Positions 38,740-46,516 of a stretch of 64,000 nucleotides of DNA are shown here, piece by piece; the stretch's first letter is position 1, and each line of letters opens with the position of its first letter. The stretch spans positions 186,001-250,000 of the forward strand of contig NZ_JAGSNF010000003.1 in the NCBI RefSeq assembly GCF_018139485.1, read 5' to 3'. Position numbers and translations under genes: made by a program. The DNA comes from Phycicoccus avicenniae. Lineage in GTDB: Bacteria > Actinomycetota > Actinomycetes > Actinomycetales > Dermatophilaceae. The notes under the pieces were generated by a model. That model did no database searches and was not told where the DNA came from. It worked only from the letters and a program-made list of their open reading frames with translations.

Positions 38740-39113
38740 CGCACGAGGCGGTCCAGCAGCCGGTCGACCTCCGCGTCCGGGTCGGGGCAGGCCCCGCCGT
38801 GGACCGGCCCCGGCTGAAGGACCGTCGAGCGGGGCGCGCTGAGCCAGCCGAACCGCTTGCCCTGCGTCGTGAGGGCGGCCTCGACACCGGGCGGCGGACC
38901 CGCGCACATCGTGCCGACGGCCTCCAGCGCGGCCGCGAGCCCCTCGAGGTCGGCGTCCGGCGCGACGGCGAGGACCCGCGCCTCGTCGACGTGCCACGCG
39001 CAGCGGAGCACCCCGGCGGCCTGGCTGTGCAGGACGACGCCGACGTTCAGGCACTCCCCGCGGTCGACACGGGGGACGAACCGGAGGACGACGTACTGGT
39101 AGGGGTGGCTCAC
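38736..39113 (-). CDS. DUF3037 protein
   Basis: 125 residues starting VSHPYQYVVLRFVPRVDRGE, CLNVGVVLHSQ, the DUF3037 signature; the rest is less conserved. The function is unknown. GTG 39113 overlaps the HipA-like stop as GTGA, which decides this start over an ATG six codons upstream. DUF3037 genes commonly accompany HipA-like kinases, suggesting a functional pair. Confidence 0.85.
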   Translation of the reverse strand: MSHPYQYVVLRFVPRVDRGECLNVGVVLHSQAAGVLRCAWHVDEARVLAVAPDADLEGLAAALEAVGTMCAGPPPGVEAALTTQGKRFGWLSAPRSTVLQPGPVHGGACPDPDAEVDRLLDRLVR

Positions 39114-39874
39114 GATGCGCTCCCGAGCCATGCCTCCGGGGCCGCGAGCCGCTCCCGCAGGTGCTCGACGTACGCGTGCCGCACGTCCTCGAGGGTCGGC
39201 AGGCTCGTCGTCGTCTCGAGCCAGTCCTGCGGGACCGCCTCGACGACCGCGGCGAGGACGTCGTCGGTGAGCCGGGACGCGAGCCGGTCGTGCGCCGTGC
39301 GCAGCGGCTCGGCGACAGGGGCGAGGACGTGGCCGGAGGGGTCGAACGGCTGCGCGACGAAGCGCGCGGCGTCCGGGGGGCGGCTGGGCCAGGAGTGGTG
39401 GAACCACAGCGCGGCGCCGTGGTCGATCGCCCACGTGCGGCCGTGCCACACGAGGAGGTTCGGGTTGGCCCAGGTGCGGTCGACGTTGGCGGTGTAGGCG
39501 TCGAGCCAGAGGATCGCCCCGGCGTCCTGCGCCGACGGCGGACGGGTGCCGTCGTAGCCGAAGGCACCCGGGAGGAAGTCGACCCCGAGGTTGCGCCCGG
39601 GGCTCGCGGTGAGCAGGTCCTGGACCTCCTCGTCCGCCTCGTACCGGGCGATCGCCGACGGCAGGTCGACGACGGCCAGCCGTGGCGTCGGGATGTCGAG
39701 GCGTCGGGCGACCTCCCCGACGAGGACCTCGGCGACGAGGACCTTGCGTCCCTGCCCGGCCCCGGTAAACTTCACGACGTAGGTGCCGAGGTCGTCGGCC
39801 TCGACGAGCCCGGGGAGCGAGCCGCCCTCGCGCAGGGGCGCGACGTAGCGGACGGCGGTCACGGGCTCCAGCAC
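39110..39874 (-). CDS. HipA-like kinase family protein
   Basis: 254 residues with the kinase-like LGTYVVKFTGAGQGRKVLVA (ATP site), ILWLDAYTANVDRTWANPNL (catalytic-loop-like D-x4-NxDR) and WAIDHGAALWFHHSW (DHG metal motif). It lacks the N-terminal HipA domain and a HipB-type antitoxin. GTG 39874 has TAGCCT 6 bases upstream, leaderless. It is cotranscribed with DUF3037 and divergent from a Ser/Thr kinase only 36 bases away. Confidence 0.85.
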   Translation of the reverse strand: MLEPVTAVRYVAPLREGGSLPGLVEADDLGTYVVKFTGAGQGRKVLVAEVLVGEVARRLDIPTPRLAVVDLPSAIARYEADEEVQDLLTASPGRNLGVDFLPGAFGYDGTRPPSAQDAGAILWLDAYTANVDRTWANPNLLVWHGRTWAIDHGAALWFHHSWPSRPPDAARFVAQPFDPSGHVLAPVAEPLRTAHDRLASRLTDDVLAAVVEAVPQDWLETTTSLPTLEDVRHAYVEHLRERLAAPEAWLGSAS

Positions 39875-39880
39875 CCGGTC

Positions 39881-39886
39881 AGGCTA
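39881..39886 (-). promoter_or_regulatory. -10 of the HipA-DUF3037 operon
   Basis: TAGCCT, 6 bases before GTG 39874; it sits where the -35 region of the divergent kinase promoter should be. Confidence 0.5.
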
Positions 39887-39897
39887 CGGCAGGGCAC

Positions 39898-39903
39898 TAG
39901 TCT
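39898..39903 (+). promoter_or_regulatory. -10 of the Ser/Thr kinase gene
   Basis: TAGTCT, 7 bases before ATG 39911 and 11 bases from the opposing -10. Confidence 0.5.
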
Positions 39904-39910
39904 GGCGGCG

Positions 39911-41428
39911 ATGAGCACCGAGCAGCGACGCCTGGCCGGACGGTACGCCCTGGACGCCCCCATCGGTCGGGGCGGCATGGGCGAGGTCTGGCGGGCCACC
40001 GACACCGTCCTCGACCGCGAGGTCGCCGTCAAGACGATCGACCTGCGCCGGGTTCCCGACGAGGCGGGCGCCGCCCGGTTCGAGCGCGAGGCGCAGGTGA
40101 CGGCGGCGATGAGCCACCCGAACGTCGTCACCGTCCACGACACCGGGGTCGAGGACGACACCGCCTACCTCGTCATGGAGCTGCTGCCCGGGCCCAGCCT
40201 CGCCGACCGGATGGCCGAGGGCCCGCTGCCCGTCGACGAGGTCGCCGATGTCGGCCGGCAGGTCGCCGCGGCCCTCGAGGCCGCGCACGAGCGCGGGCTC
40301 GTGCACCGTGACGTCAAGCCGGCGAACCTCGTCTACGCCGCCGACGGTCGGGTGCGCGTGCTCGACTTCGGCATCACCCAGCTCGGGGAGTCGGCGGCGG
40401 CGAACCAGGCCCTCACCGCGACGAACACGGTCATGGGGACCGCCGAGTACCTCGCACCGGAGCAGGCGACCGGCGGCCGGGTGGACGGCCGGGCCGACCT
40501 CTACGCGCTCGGCTGCGTCCTGTTCGCGCTGCTCACCGGACGGGCGCCGTTCAGCGGCCCCACCCCGGTCGCGACGATGATGATGCACGCCACCGACGAG
40601 GCCCCGGACGTGCGCGACCTGCGCCCGGACACCCCGGCGTGGCTCGCCGGGCTCGTCGGCTCGCTCCTGGCCAAGGACCCGCAGGACCGACCGGCCGGGG
40701 CCGGCGCGGTCGTCGCCGCCATCGACGCACGGCGGGCTCCGGAGGCCGCTGCGGGTCGCACGACGGTGCTGCCTGCGGCAGGGGCAGCCGCGGGTGCCGC
40801 GGCGACCCAGCGCCTCGACCGGGGCACCCCGCCCCCGCCTCCGCCGCCCACCGGCCCGGCCCGGGTCGGACCCCCTCCGGGCGGCCGTGAGCCGCAGCGG
40901 CGCTCCTCCGCAGGCATCTGGGCCCTCGCGGCCGTCGTGGCCGTCCTCGCCCTCGTCGTGGGCTGGCAGCTGCTCTCCGGCGGCTCGGACGAGCAGGGCC
41001 AGGAGGCGTCGAGCACGCCGACGTCGACGACCGCCGAGCCGGCACCGACCTCGGAGGCGCCCGAGCCGACGACCGAGGCTCCCGAGCCGACGCAGGAGGA
41101 GCCGGAGCCGGAGCCCGAGCCGACCGAGCAGGCCCCCGACCCCGCTCCCGTCCAGGACGCGCTGGGCCGGACGGACACCGGTCTCAACGACGCGGCCCAG
41201 GCGGACCAGGCGGACCGTCAGACGGTGCAGGACCTGCGGCAGCAGCTGCGGGACGTCGAGAGCGCGCTGCGCGACGGGGACGCCGAGGGCGTGGCCGAGG
41301 CGCGGGACGACTTCGTCGAGAGCTACCGGGAGGCCGTGTCGGACGGCGAGGTCTCGCCCGAGGCCGCCGGGACGCTCGACCCGGTCGTCCAGGACCTGTC
41401 GAACGCCGTCGACGCCTACGTCGGCTGA
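39911..41428 (+). CDS. serine/threonine protein kinase (PknB-type, membrane-anchored)
   Basis: 505 residues. Kinase domain about 10-270: glycine loop GRGGMGEVW, VK lysine, HRDVKPANLV, DFG and a GTAEYLAPEQ activation segment. A linker with poly-proline follows, then one helix (WALAAVVAVLALVVGW, about residues 335-355) and an extracellular part rich in Pro/Glu/Thr ending in a coiled-coil-like acidic domain. It has no PASTA repeats, so the ligand is unclear. Confidence 0.92.
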   Translation: MSTEQRRLAGRYALDAPIGRGGMGEVWRATDTVLDREVAVKTIDLRRVPDEAGAARFEREAQVTAAMSHPNVVTVHDTGVEDDTAYLVMELLPGPSLADRMAEGPLPVDEVADVGRQVAAALEAAHERGLVHRDVKPANLVYAADGRVRVLDFGITQLGESAAANQALTATNTVMGTAEYLAPEQATGGRVDGRADLYALGCVLFALLTGRAPFSGPTPVATMMMHATDEAPDVRDLRPDTPAWLAGLVGSLLAKDPQDRPAGAGAVVAAIDARRAPEAAAGRTTVLPAAGAAAGAAATQRLDRGTPPPPPPPTGPARVGPPPGGREPQRRSSAGIWALAAVVAVLALVVGWQLLSGGSDEQGQEASSTPTSTTAEPAPTSEAPEPTTEAPEPTQEEPEPEPEPTEQAPDPAPVQDALGRTDTGLNDAAQADQADRQTVQDLRQQLRDVESALRDGDAEGVAEARDDFVESYREAVSDGEVSPEAAGTLDPVVQDLSNAVDAYVG

Positions 41429-41450
41429 CCGTCGTCGCCCCTCGCTGCAC

Positions 41451-41489
41451 GACGAAGGCCCCGGACCTGAGCGGTCCGGGGCCTTCGTC
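41451..41489. terminator. strong bidirectional terminator between kinase gene and tRNA-Leu
   Basis: Perfect 17-bp stem GACGAAGGCCCCGGACC with loop TGAGC (41468-41472). It serves the plus-strand kinase gene and the minus-strand tRNA, both ending here. Confidence 0.8.
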
Positions 41490-41495
41490 ATCCGG

Positions 41496-41581
41496 TGTCC
41501 GAGGGGGGACTTGAACCCCCATGCCCTAATACGGGCACTAGCACCTCAAGCTAGCGCGTCTGCCAATTCCGCCACCCGGAC
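41496..41581 (-). tRNA. tRNA-Leu (anticodon GAG)
   Basis: 86 bases folding as a class II tRNA. The acceptor stem GTCCGGG pairs with CTCGGAC, followed by discriminator A. The anticodon arm CTAGC-TTGAGGT-GCTAG puts GAG at 41545-41547, a long variable arm is formed by TGCCC/GGGCA, and the T arm has GGTTCAAGTCC. It reads CUC and CUU, and CUC is very common in these genes. CCA is not encoded. The terminator follows directly. Confidence 0.97.
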
Positions 41582-41678
41582 GAGTGGTGCGAGGCCGGCC
41601 GGGGAGGCCGTCCTGCGACCAGGAACGATACACGCCCCAGGGCCGGGAACCGAAATCGCCCGTCGGGAGCGCGCCCCC

Positions 41679-41684
41679 TAGGGT
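41679..41684 (+). promoter_or_regulatory. -10 of the M20 peptidase gene
   Basis: TAGGGT, 6 bases before ATG 41691. The tRNA promoter must lie in the same 110-base gap on the other strand; I cannot define it. Confidence 0.5.
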
Positions 41685-41690
41685 GAGGGG

Positions 41691-43010
41691 ATGAGCGAGA
41701 CGCGCCCCGAGGACGAGGTCGTCCGGATCTGCCGGGACCTGATCCGGATCGACACGACCAACTACGGCGACGGCAGCGGTCCGGGCGAGGCCGAGGCCGC
41801 CGCCTACGTCGTCGACCAGCTGCGCGAGGTCGGGCTCGAGCCGACGACCTACGAGTCCGACCCCGGCCGGACGACCGTCGCGGTCCGGATCCCCGGTGCC
41901 GACCGGGAGCGGGGGGCCCTGTGCATCCACGGGCACCTGGACGTCGTCCCGGCCAACGCCGAGGACTGGCAGGTCGACCCCTTCGGCGCGGAGCTGCGCG
42001 ACGGCTGCGTCTGGGGCCGCGGCGCCGTCGACATGAAGGACATGGACGCGATGATCCTCGCGTGCGTCCGGGACATGGCCCGCACCGGCACCGTCCCGCC
42101 GCGCGACCTCGTCGTCGTGTTCTTCGCCGACGAGGAGGCCGGTGGCCGCAAGGGCTCGCACTTCATGGTCGAGCACCATCCCGAGGTCTTCGAGAACGTC
42201 ACGGAGGCGATCAGCGAGGTCGGCGGCTACAGCGTCACCGTCACCGACCGGCACGGGGACGAGAAGCGCACCTACCTGCTCCAGACGAGCGAGAAGGGCA
42301 TCACGTGGCTGCGGCTCACCGCGCACGGCCGCGCCGGCCACGGCTCCGTCCCCAATGACGAGAACGCCATCGTCCGGCTCGCCGAGGCCATCGCCCGGAT
42401 CGCCGAGCACAAGTGGCCGCGCGAGTACATCCCCGCGGTCCGCACCCTGCTCGACGGTCTGTCCGAGCTCACCGGCACCCCGTGGTCCGACGAGGACCTC
42501 GAGGACCTGCTCGACCACCTCGGCGGCGCCCAGGGCTTCGTCCGGGGCACCCTCCAGGACACGAGCAACGTCACGATGCTCGACGCCGGGTACAAGCACA
42601 ACGTCATCCCGCAGCAGGCGTCGGCCAACGTCGACTGCCGCTTCCTGCCCGGCCACGAGGACGACCTCATGGCGACGATCCGCGAGCTCGCGGGCGAGCA
42701 CGTCGAGGTCGAGGTCCTGCACCGCGACATCTCGCTCGAGGCCCCCTTCGAGGGCGACCTCGTGGAGCGGATGGTCCAGGCCCTGCGCGACGAGGACCCG
42801 GACGCCGAGGTGCTGCCCTACTGCCTCTCCGGTGGCACGGACAACAAGGCGCTGTCCCTCCTCGGCATCACCGGCTACGGCTTCGCGCCGCTGCGGCTGC
42901 CCGCGGACCTCGACTTCGCGCCGATGTTCCACGGCATCGACGAGCGGGTGCCCACCGAGTCGCTCGAGTTCGGGACCCGGGTGCTCCAGCGCCTCATCGC
43001 GACGAGCTGA
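41691..43010 (+). CDS. M20 family metallopeptidase
   Basis: 439-residue di-zinc hydrolase (dipeptidase, deacylase or succinyl-diaminopimelate desuccinylase-like). Metal ligands lie in CIHGHLDVVPA, WGRGAVDMKDMDAM and FFADEEAGG; the dimerisation domain starts near HGRAGHGSVPNDEN. The substrate is not predictable. It ends overlapping the convergent DUF5703 gene by 17 bases. Confidence 0.93.
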   Translation: MSETRPEDEVVRICRDLIRIDTTNYGDGSGPGEAEAAAYVVDQLREVGLEPTTYESDPGRTTVAVRIPGADRERGALCIHGHLDVVPANAEDWQVDPFGAELRDGCVWGRGAVDMKDMDAMILACVRDMARTGTVPPRDLVVVFFADEEAGGRKGSHFMVEHHPEVFENVTEAISEVGGYSVTVTDRHGDEKRTYLLQTSEKGITWLRLTAHGRAGHGSVPNDENAIVRLAEAIARIAEHKWPREYIPAVRTLLDGLSELTGTPWSDEDLEDLLDHLGGAQGFVRGTLQDTSNVTMLDAGYKHNVIPQQASANVDCRFLPGHEDDLMATIRELAGEHVEVEVLHRDISLEAPFEGDLVERMVQALRDEDPDAEVLPYCLSGGTDNKALSLLGITGYGFAPLRLPADLDFAPMFHGIDERVPTESLEFGTRVLQRLIATS

Positions 43011-43191
43011 CCGAGCGCCGCGCGCGGATGATCCGGCGGCGCAGCCAGGTCCTGGTCATCCCTCCCATGTAGGTGCGGGTCCGGGCGAGCTCCCACCGCC
43101 CGTACTCCGCGTGCTCGGTGAGGGCGCGGCGGATGTCGGAGCGGTCCGTCTCACGCCCGAAGTTCAGCACGAGGTACTCGTAGTCGGCCAC
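42994..43191 (-). CDS. DUF5703 small protein
   Basis: 65 residues: ADYEYLVLNFGRETDRSDIR, HAEYGRWELARTRTYMGG, TRTWLRRRII, matching DUF5703 of actinobacteria; the function is unknown. GTG 43191 is chosen because GGAG lies 8 bases upstream; GTGs six and two codons earlier are possible. Its last 17 bases overlap the M20 gene antisense. Confidence 0.8.
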   Translation of the reverse strand: MADYEYLVLNFGRETDRSDIRRALTEHAEYGRWELARTRTYMGGMTRTWLRRRIIRARRSVSSSR

Positions 43192-43214
43192 GACCACAGT
43201 CTCCACCAGGGCGG

Positions 43215-43220
43215 TACGGT
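43215..43220 (+). promoter_or_regulatory. -10 of the acidic protein gene
   Basis: TACGGT, 6 bases before ATG 43227. Confidence 0.5.
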
Positions 43221-43226
43221 CTGTGC

Positions 43227-43526
43227 ATGAGCACCGACCCGCGGGCCGCCCTCGCGACACTCGTCACCGCCCTCGAGCGGCATCTCGAGGTGTGCAGCGT
43301 CCGTCGCGGGGAGGACGACCCGAGCGTCGTCGCGGCCTACGAGGACCTCGCCGACGCCTTCGAGGACTACGACGTCGCCCTCTACGAGGCGTTCGGCGAG
43401 ATGACCCCGCTCGACGTCTACGGCGCGGACGACCCGGACGACGACGAGGACGGGCACGTCGACGAGGACGGGGACGACACGCGGATCTACGCCGGTCTGG
43501 ACGGCGACTACGACGAGGACGACTGA
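43227..43526 (+). CDS. small acidic protein of unknown function
   Basis: 99 residues. The N-terminal two-thirds is predicted helical (AALATLVTALERHLEVCSVR, VVAAYEDLADAFEDYDVALY). The C-terminus is almost pure Asp/Glu with a few Gly/His. I do not recognise a family. The coding pattern and leaderless start suggest it is real. It ends 6 bases before the convergent aldo/keto reductase stop. Confidence 0.7.
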   Translation: MSTDPRAALATLVTALERHLEVCSVRRGEDDPSVVAAYEDLADAFEDYDVALYEAFGEMTPLDVYGADDPDDDEDGHVDEDGDDTRIYAGLDGDYDEDD

Positions 43527-43532
43527 CCGACC

Positions 43533-44474
43533 TCAGGCGAGGTCGGACGACACCTCGTCGAGCGCCTCGACGATCTGCGCGGGCAGCTCCAGGTCCTCGA
43601 CGGGCAGCAGCTGCGCCAGCTGGCGGGGGGTCCTGGCCCCGAGCACCGGGGCGGTGACCCCGGGCCGGTCGCGCACCCACGCGAGCGCCACGAGCGCGGG
43701 GGAGACCCCGAGGCCCTCGGCGGCCGTGCGGACGGACTCCACGACGCCCCGGGTGTGGTCGCCGACGTGGCGGCCGGCGAACCGGGCGAGGTCGTCCGAG
43801 GCCAACCGCGAGTCGGCGGGCACGCCACCGCGGTAGCGGCCGGTGAGCACCCCCCGGCCGAGCGGCGACCACGGCAGGAGACCGAAGCCGAGCGACCGCG
43901 CCGCGTCGGCGAGCTCGCGCTCGGCCCGCCGCTCGACGAGGCTCAGCTCGACGGAGTCCAACGCGAGCGGCACCCCCTCGGCCGCGAGGAGCGACATCGT
44001 GCGGGCCGCCTGCCAGCCGACGTGGTTCGAGACCCCGACGTAGCGCGCCCGGCCGCTGCGCCAGGCGTGGACGAGCGCCGCGACGGTCTCCTCGAGCGGG
44101 GTGGCGTCGTCCCAGGCGTGGGCGGCCCACACGTCGACGTGGTCGGTGCCGAGGCGCCGCAGCGAGGTGTCGAGCTGATGCAGCATCGCCCGCCGCGAGC
44201 AGTCGACGACGCGGTCCCCGCTGCGGGCGCCGATCCCGGCCTTCGTCACGACGACGACGTCGTCACGGCCCCCGCCGAGGAAGCGGCCGAGCAGCTCCTC
44301 GGCACTTCCCCCGCCGTAGCCGTGCGCGGTGTCGACGAGCGTCCCACCGGCGTCCCGGAAGGCCGTGAGCAGGTCCTCGGCGTCCTCGGCGGAGGTGCGT
44401 CCGCCCCAGGTCATCGTGCCGAGCGCGAGCCGGGACACGGTGAGGCCGGTGGCGCCGAGCCGACGGGTGCGCAT
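43533..44474 (-). CDS. aldo/keto reductase
   Basis: 313-residue TIM-barrel NADPH oxidoreductase. It starts MRTRRLGATGLTVSRLALGT; the catalytic tetrad is suggested by VDTAHGYGGGSAEELLGRFL (Asp, Tyr), VVVVTKAG (Lys) and DVWAAHAWD (His). VGVSNHVGWQ and LPWSPLGRGVLTGRY are AKR12/13-like. The substrate is unknown. ATG 44474 has TAGGCT 8 bases upstream. Confidence 0.93.
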   Translation of the reverse strand: MRTRRLGATGLTVSRLALGTMTWGGRTSAEDAEDLLTAFRDAGGTLVDTAHGYGGGSAEELLGRFLGGGRDDVVVVTKAGIGARSGDRVVDCSRRAMLHQLDTSLRRLGTDHVDVWAAHAWDDATPLEETVAALVHAWRSGRARYVGVSNHVGWQAARTMSLLAAEGVPLALDSVELSLVERRAERELADAARSLGFGLLPWSPLGRGVLTGRYRGGVPADSRLASDDLARFAGRHVGDHTRGVVESVRTAAEGLGVSPALVALAWVRDRPGVTAPVLGARTPRQLAQLLPVEDLELPAQIVEALDEVSSDLA

Positions 44475-44482
44475 GGGCGGGC

Positions 44483-44488
44483 AGCCTA
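44483..44488 (-). promoter_or_regulatory. -10 of the aldo/keto reductase gene
   Basis: TAGGCT, 8 bases before ATG 44474. Confidence 0.5.
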
Positions 44489-44527
44489 GCGGCGGGCGTG
44501 CCGGACCCCGGTGAGGCGCACGGGGGC

Positions 44528-44533
44528 TAGCCT
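44528..44533 (+). promoter_or_regulatory. -10 of the second F420 oxidoreductase gene
   Basis: TAGCCT, 7 bases before ATG 44541. Confidence 0.5.
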
Positions 44534-44540
44534 GAGCGCC

Positions 44541-45593
44541 ATGGAGCTCGGACTCGCGGCCGGATACGCAGGCATGGGGATGGGGGAGGACCTGCTCGAC
44601 CTCACCCGGGAGGCCGACCGGCTCGGCTACGCGTCGGTGTGGGTCGCCGAGGCGTACGGGTCGGACAGTCCGACGGTCCTCGCCTGGCTCGCGGCGCAGA
44701 CCGAGCGGATCGGGCTGGGCGCCGGTGTCATGCAGATCCCGGCCCGCACCCCGGCGATGACGGCGATGACCGCCGCGACGCTCGACACCCTCTCCGGGGG
44801 CCGCTTCCTGCTCGGGCTGGGGGTGTCCGGTCCGCAGGTGAGCGAGGGCTGGCACGGCGTCCGGTTCGCCAAGCCCCTCGGGCGCACCCGCGAGTACGTC
44901 GAGGTCGTGCGCACGGCGCTCGCCCGACGGCCGCTGGAGTACGACGGCGAGCACCACACGCTGCCGCTGCCGGACGGCCCCGGGAAGGCCCTGCGGCTCA
45001 CGATCCACCCGCCCCGCCCCGACCTGCCGGTCTACCTCGCCGCCGTCGGCCCGAAGAACCTCGCGCTCGCCGGGGAGGTCGCCGACGGGTGGCTCGGCAT
45101 CTTCGTCTCGCCCGAGCACTCCACCGACAGCCTCGACACGGTGCGCGAGGCCCGGGCGGCGGCGGGCAAGGGGACGCCGGAGGACCCGATGGCCGGGTTC
45201 GACGTCGTCGCCTCCGTCCCGGTCGTCGTCACCGACGACCTCGAGCAGGCCCGCGCGGCCGTCGCGCCCTACACGGCGCTCTACATCGGCGGGATGGGCA
45301 GCCGGGAGCAGAACTTCTACAACCGGCTCGCCCGCTCGATGGGGTTCGAGGAGGCGGCGGACACGATCCAGGACCTCTACCTCGCGGGTCGTCCGCGGGA
45401 CGCGGCGGACGCCGTCCCGCTCGAGCTCGCCGACGCGACGGCCCTCCTCGGACCTCCGGAACGGGTCGCCGAGCGCGCCCGGCGCTACGCCGACGCCGGG
45501 GTGACGACGCTCTCGGTCGCCCCGTACGCGCGCACGACCGAGCAGCGGCTCGCCGTCCTGCGCCTCATGGCCGAGGCCTGCGCCGACCTCTGA
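44541..45593 (+). CDS. LLM-class F420-dependent oxidoreductase (Rv3520c-like)
   Basis: 350-residue luciferase-like protein: MELGLAAGYAGMGMGEDLLD, LGLGVSGPQVSEGWHG and VYLAAVGPKNLALAGEVADG match the Rv3520c group of predicted F420 enzymes. The substrate is unknown. The gene stands alone, divergent from an aldo/keto reductase, so two separate redox enzymes face apart from one 66-base region. Confidence 0.87.
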   Translation: MELGLAAGYAGMGMGEDLLDLTREADRLGYASVWVAEAYGSDSPTVLAWLAAQTERIGLGAGVMQIPARTPAMTAMTAATLDTLSGGRFLLGLGVSGPQVSEGWHGVRFAKPLGRTREYVEVVRTALARRPLEYDGEHHTLPLPDGPGKALRLTIHPPRPDLPVYLAAVGPKNLALAGEVADGWLGIFVSPEHSTDSLDTVREARAAAGKGTPEDPMAGFDVVASVPVVVTDDLEQARAAVAPYTALYIGGMGSREQNFYNRLARSMGFEEAADTIQDLYLAGRPRDAADAVPLELADATALLGPPERVAERARRYADAGVTTLSVAPYARTTEQRLAVLRLMAEACADL

Positions 45594-45604
45594 GCGCCAC
45601 CCCC

Positions 45605-45610
45605 TAGGCT
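45605..45610 (+). promoter_or_regulatory. -10 of uppP
   Basis: TAGGCT, 6 bases before GTG 45617. Confidence 0.55.
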
Positions 45611-45616
45611 TGCCCG

Positions 45617-46480
45617 GTGCCCGTCGAGCTCACCTACTTCCAGGCCGTCGTCCTCGGGATCGTCGAGGGGCTCACCGAGTTCCTCCCGGTCTCCTCGACG
45701 GGTCACCTCACGATCGCGGAGAAGGTCCTCGGCCTGCCGGTCGACGCCCCGGCGGTGACCGCGTACACCGCGATCATCCAGATCGGCGCGATCGTCGCCA
45801 CCTTCCTCTACTTCGCGCGGAAGATCGCCCGGCTCTTCCTCGCCTGGGTCGGCGGGCTACGCGACGAGGAGCGGCGCGCGCACCGCGACTACTCGCTCGC
45901 CTGGGCCGTCATCGTCGGCTCGCTCCCCATCGGGGTCGTCGGGTTCCTGCTCCAGGACGTCATCACCGGGCCGGTCCGCAGCCTCTGGGTGGTCGCCGGC
46001 GCCCTCATCCTGTGGAGCGGCGTCATCTGGTGGGCCGAGTCGCGGCACGACCGGTTCGCCGCCGACGACGCGCAGCGCGGTGAGGAGGGGGTGTCCCTGC
46101 GGGACGGCCTCGTCATCGGCGTCGTCCAGTGCTTCGCGCTCATCCCGGGCGTCTCCCGGTCCGGGGCCACCATCTCCGCGGGCATCGCCCGCGGCATCGA
46201 CCGGGTGACCGCCACCGAGCTGTCCTTCTTCATGGCGATCCCCGCCCTCACCGCGGCCGGCGCCTACCAGCTCGTCGACGAGTGGGACGACGTCATCACC
46301 CTCGGGGTCGGGCCGGTCCTCGTCGGCATCGTCGTGGCGTTCCTCACCGCCTACGCCTCGATCGCCTGGCTGCTGCGGTTCGTCGCCGCGCACTCGCTGC
46401 GGGCGTTCGTCGGCTACCGGGTCACCCTCGGCCTCGCGCTCCTCGTGGCCCTCGGCGCCGGCTGGATGACCGCGACCTGA
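45617..46480 (+). CDS. uppP: undecaprenyl-diphosphate phosphatase (BacA/UppP)
   Basis: Membrane phosphatase recycling the lipid carrier of peptidoglycan synthesis; it also gives bacitracin tolerance. 287 residues, with the two conserved motifs GIVEGLTEFLPVSSTGHL and PGVSRSGAT and about eight helices. GTG 45617 is probably leaderless. It is convergent with corA. Confidence 0.96.
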   Translation: MPVELTYFQAVVLGIVEGLTEFLPVSSTGHLTIAEKVLGLPVDAPAVTAYTAIIQIGAIVATFLYFARKIARLFLAWVGGLRDEERRAHRDYSLAWAVIVGSLPIGVVGFLLQDVITGPVRSLWVVAGALILWSGVIWWAESRHDRFAADDAQRGEEGVSLRDGLVIGVVQCFALIPGVSRSGATISAGIARGIDRVTATELSFFMAIPALTAAGAYQLVDEWDDVITLGVGPVLVGIVVAFLTAYASIAWLLRFVAAHSLRAFVGYRVTLGLALLVALGAGWMTAT

Positions 46481-46516
46481 CCCCCGGACGGGCACCGGCG
46501 GAGGACCGCCCCCGGC

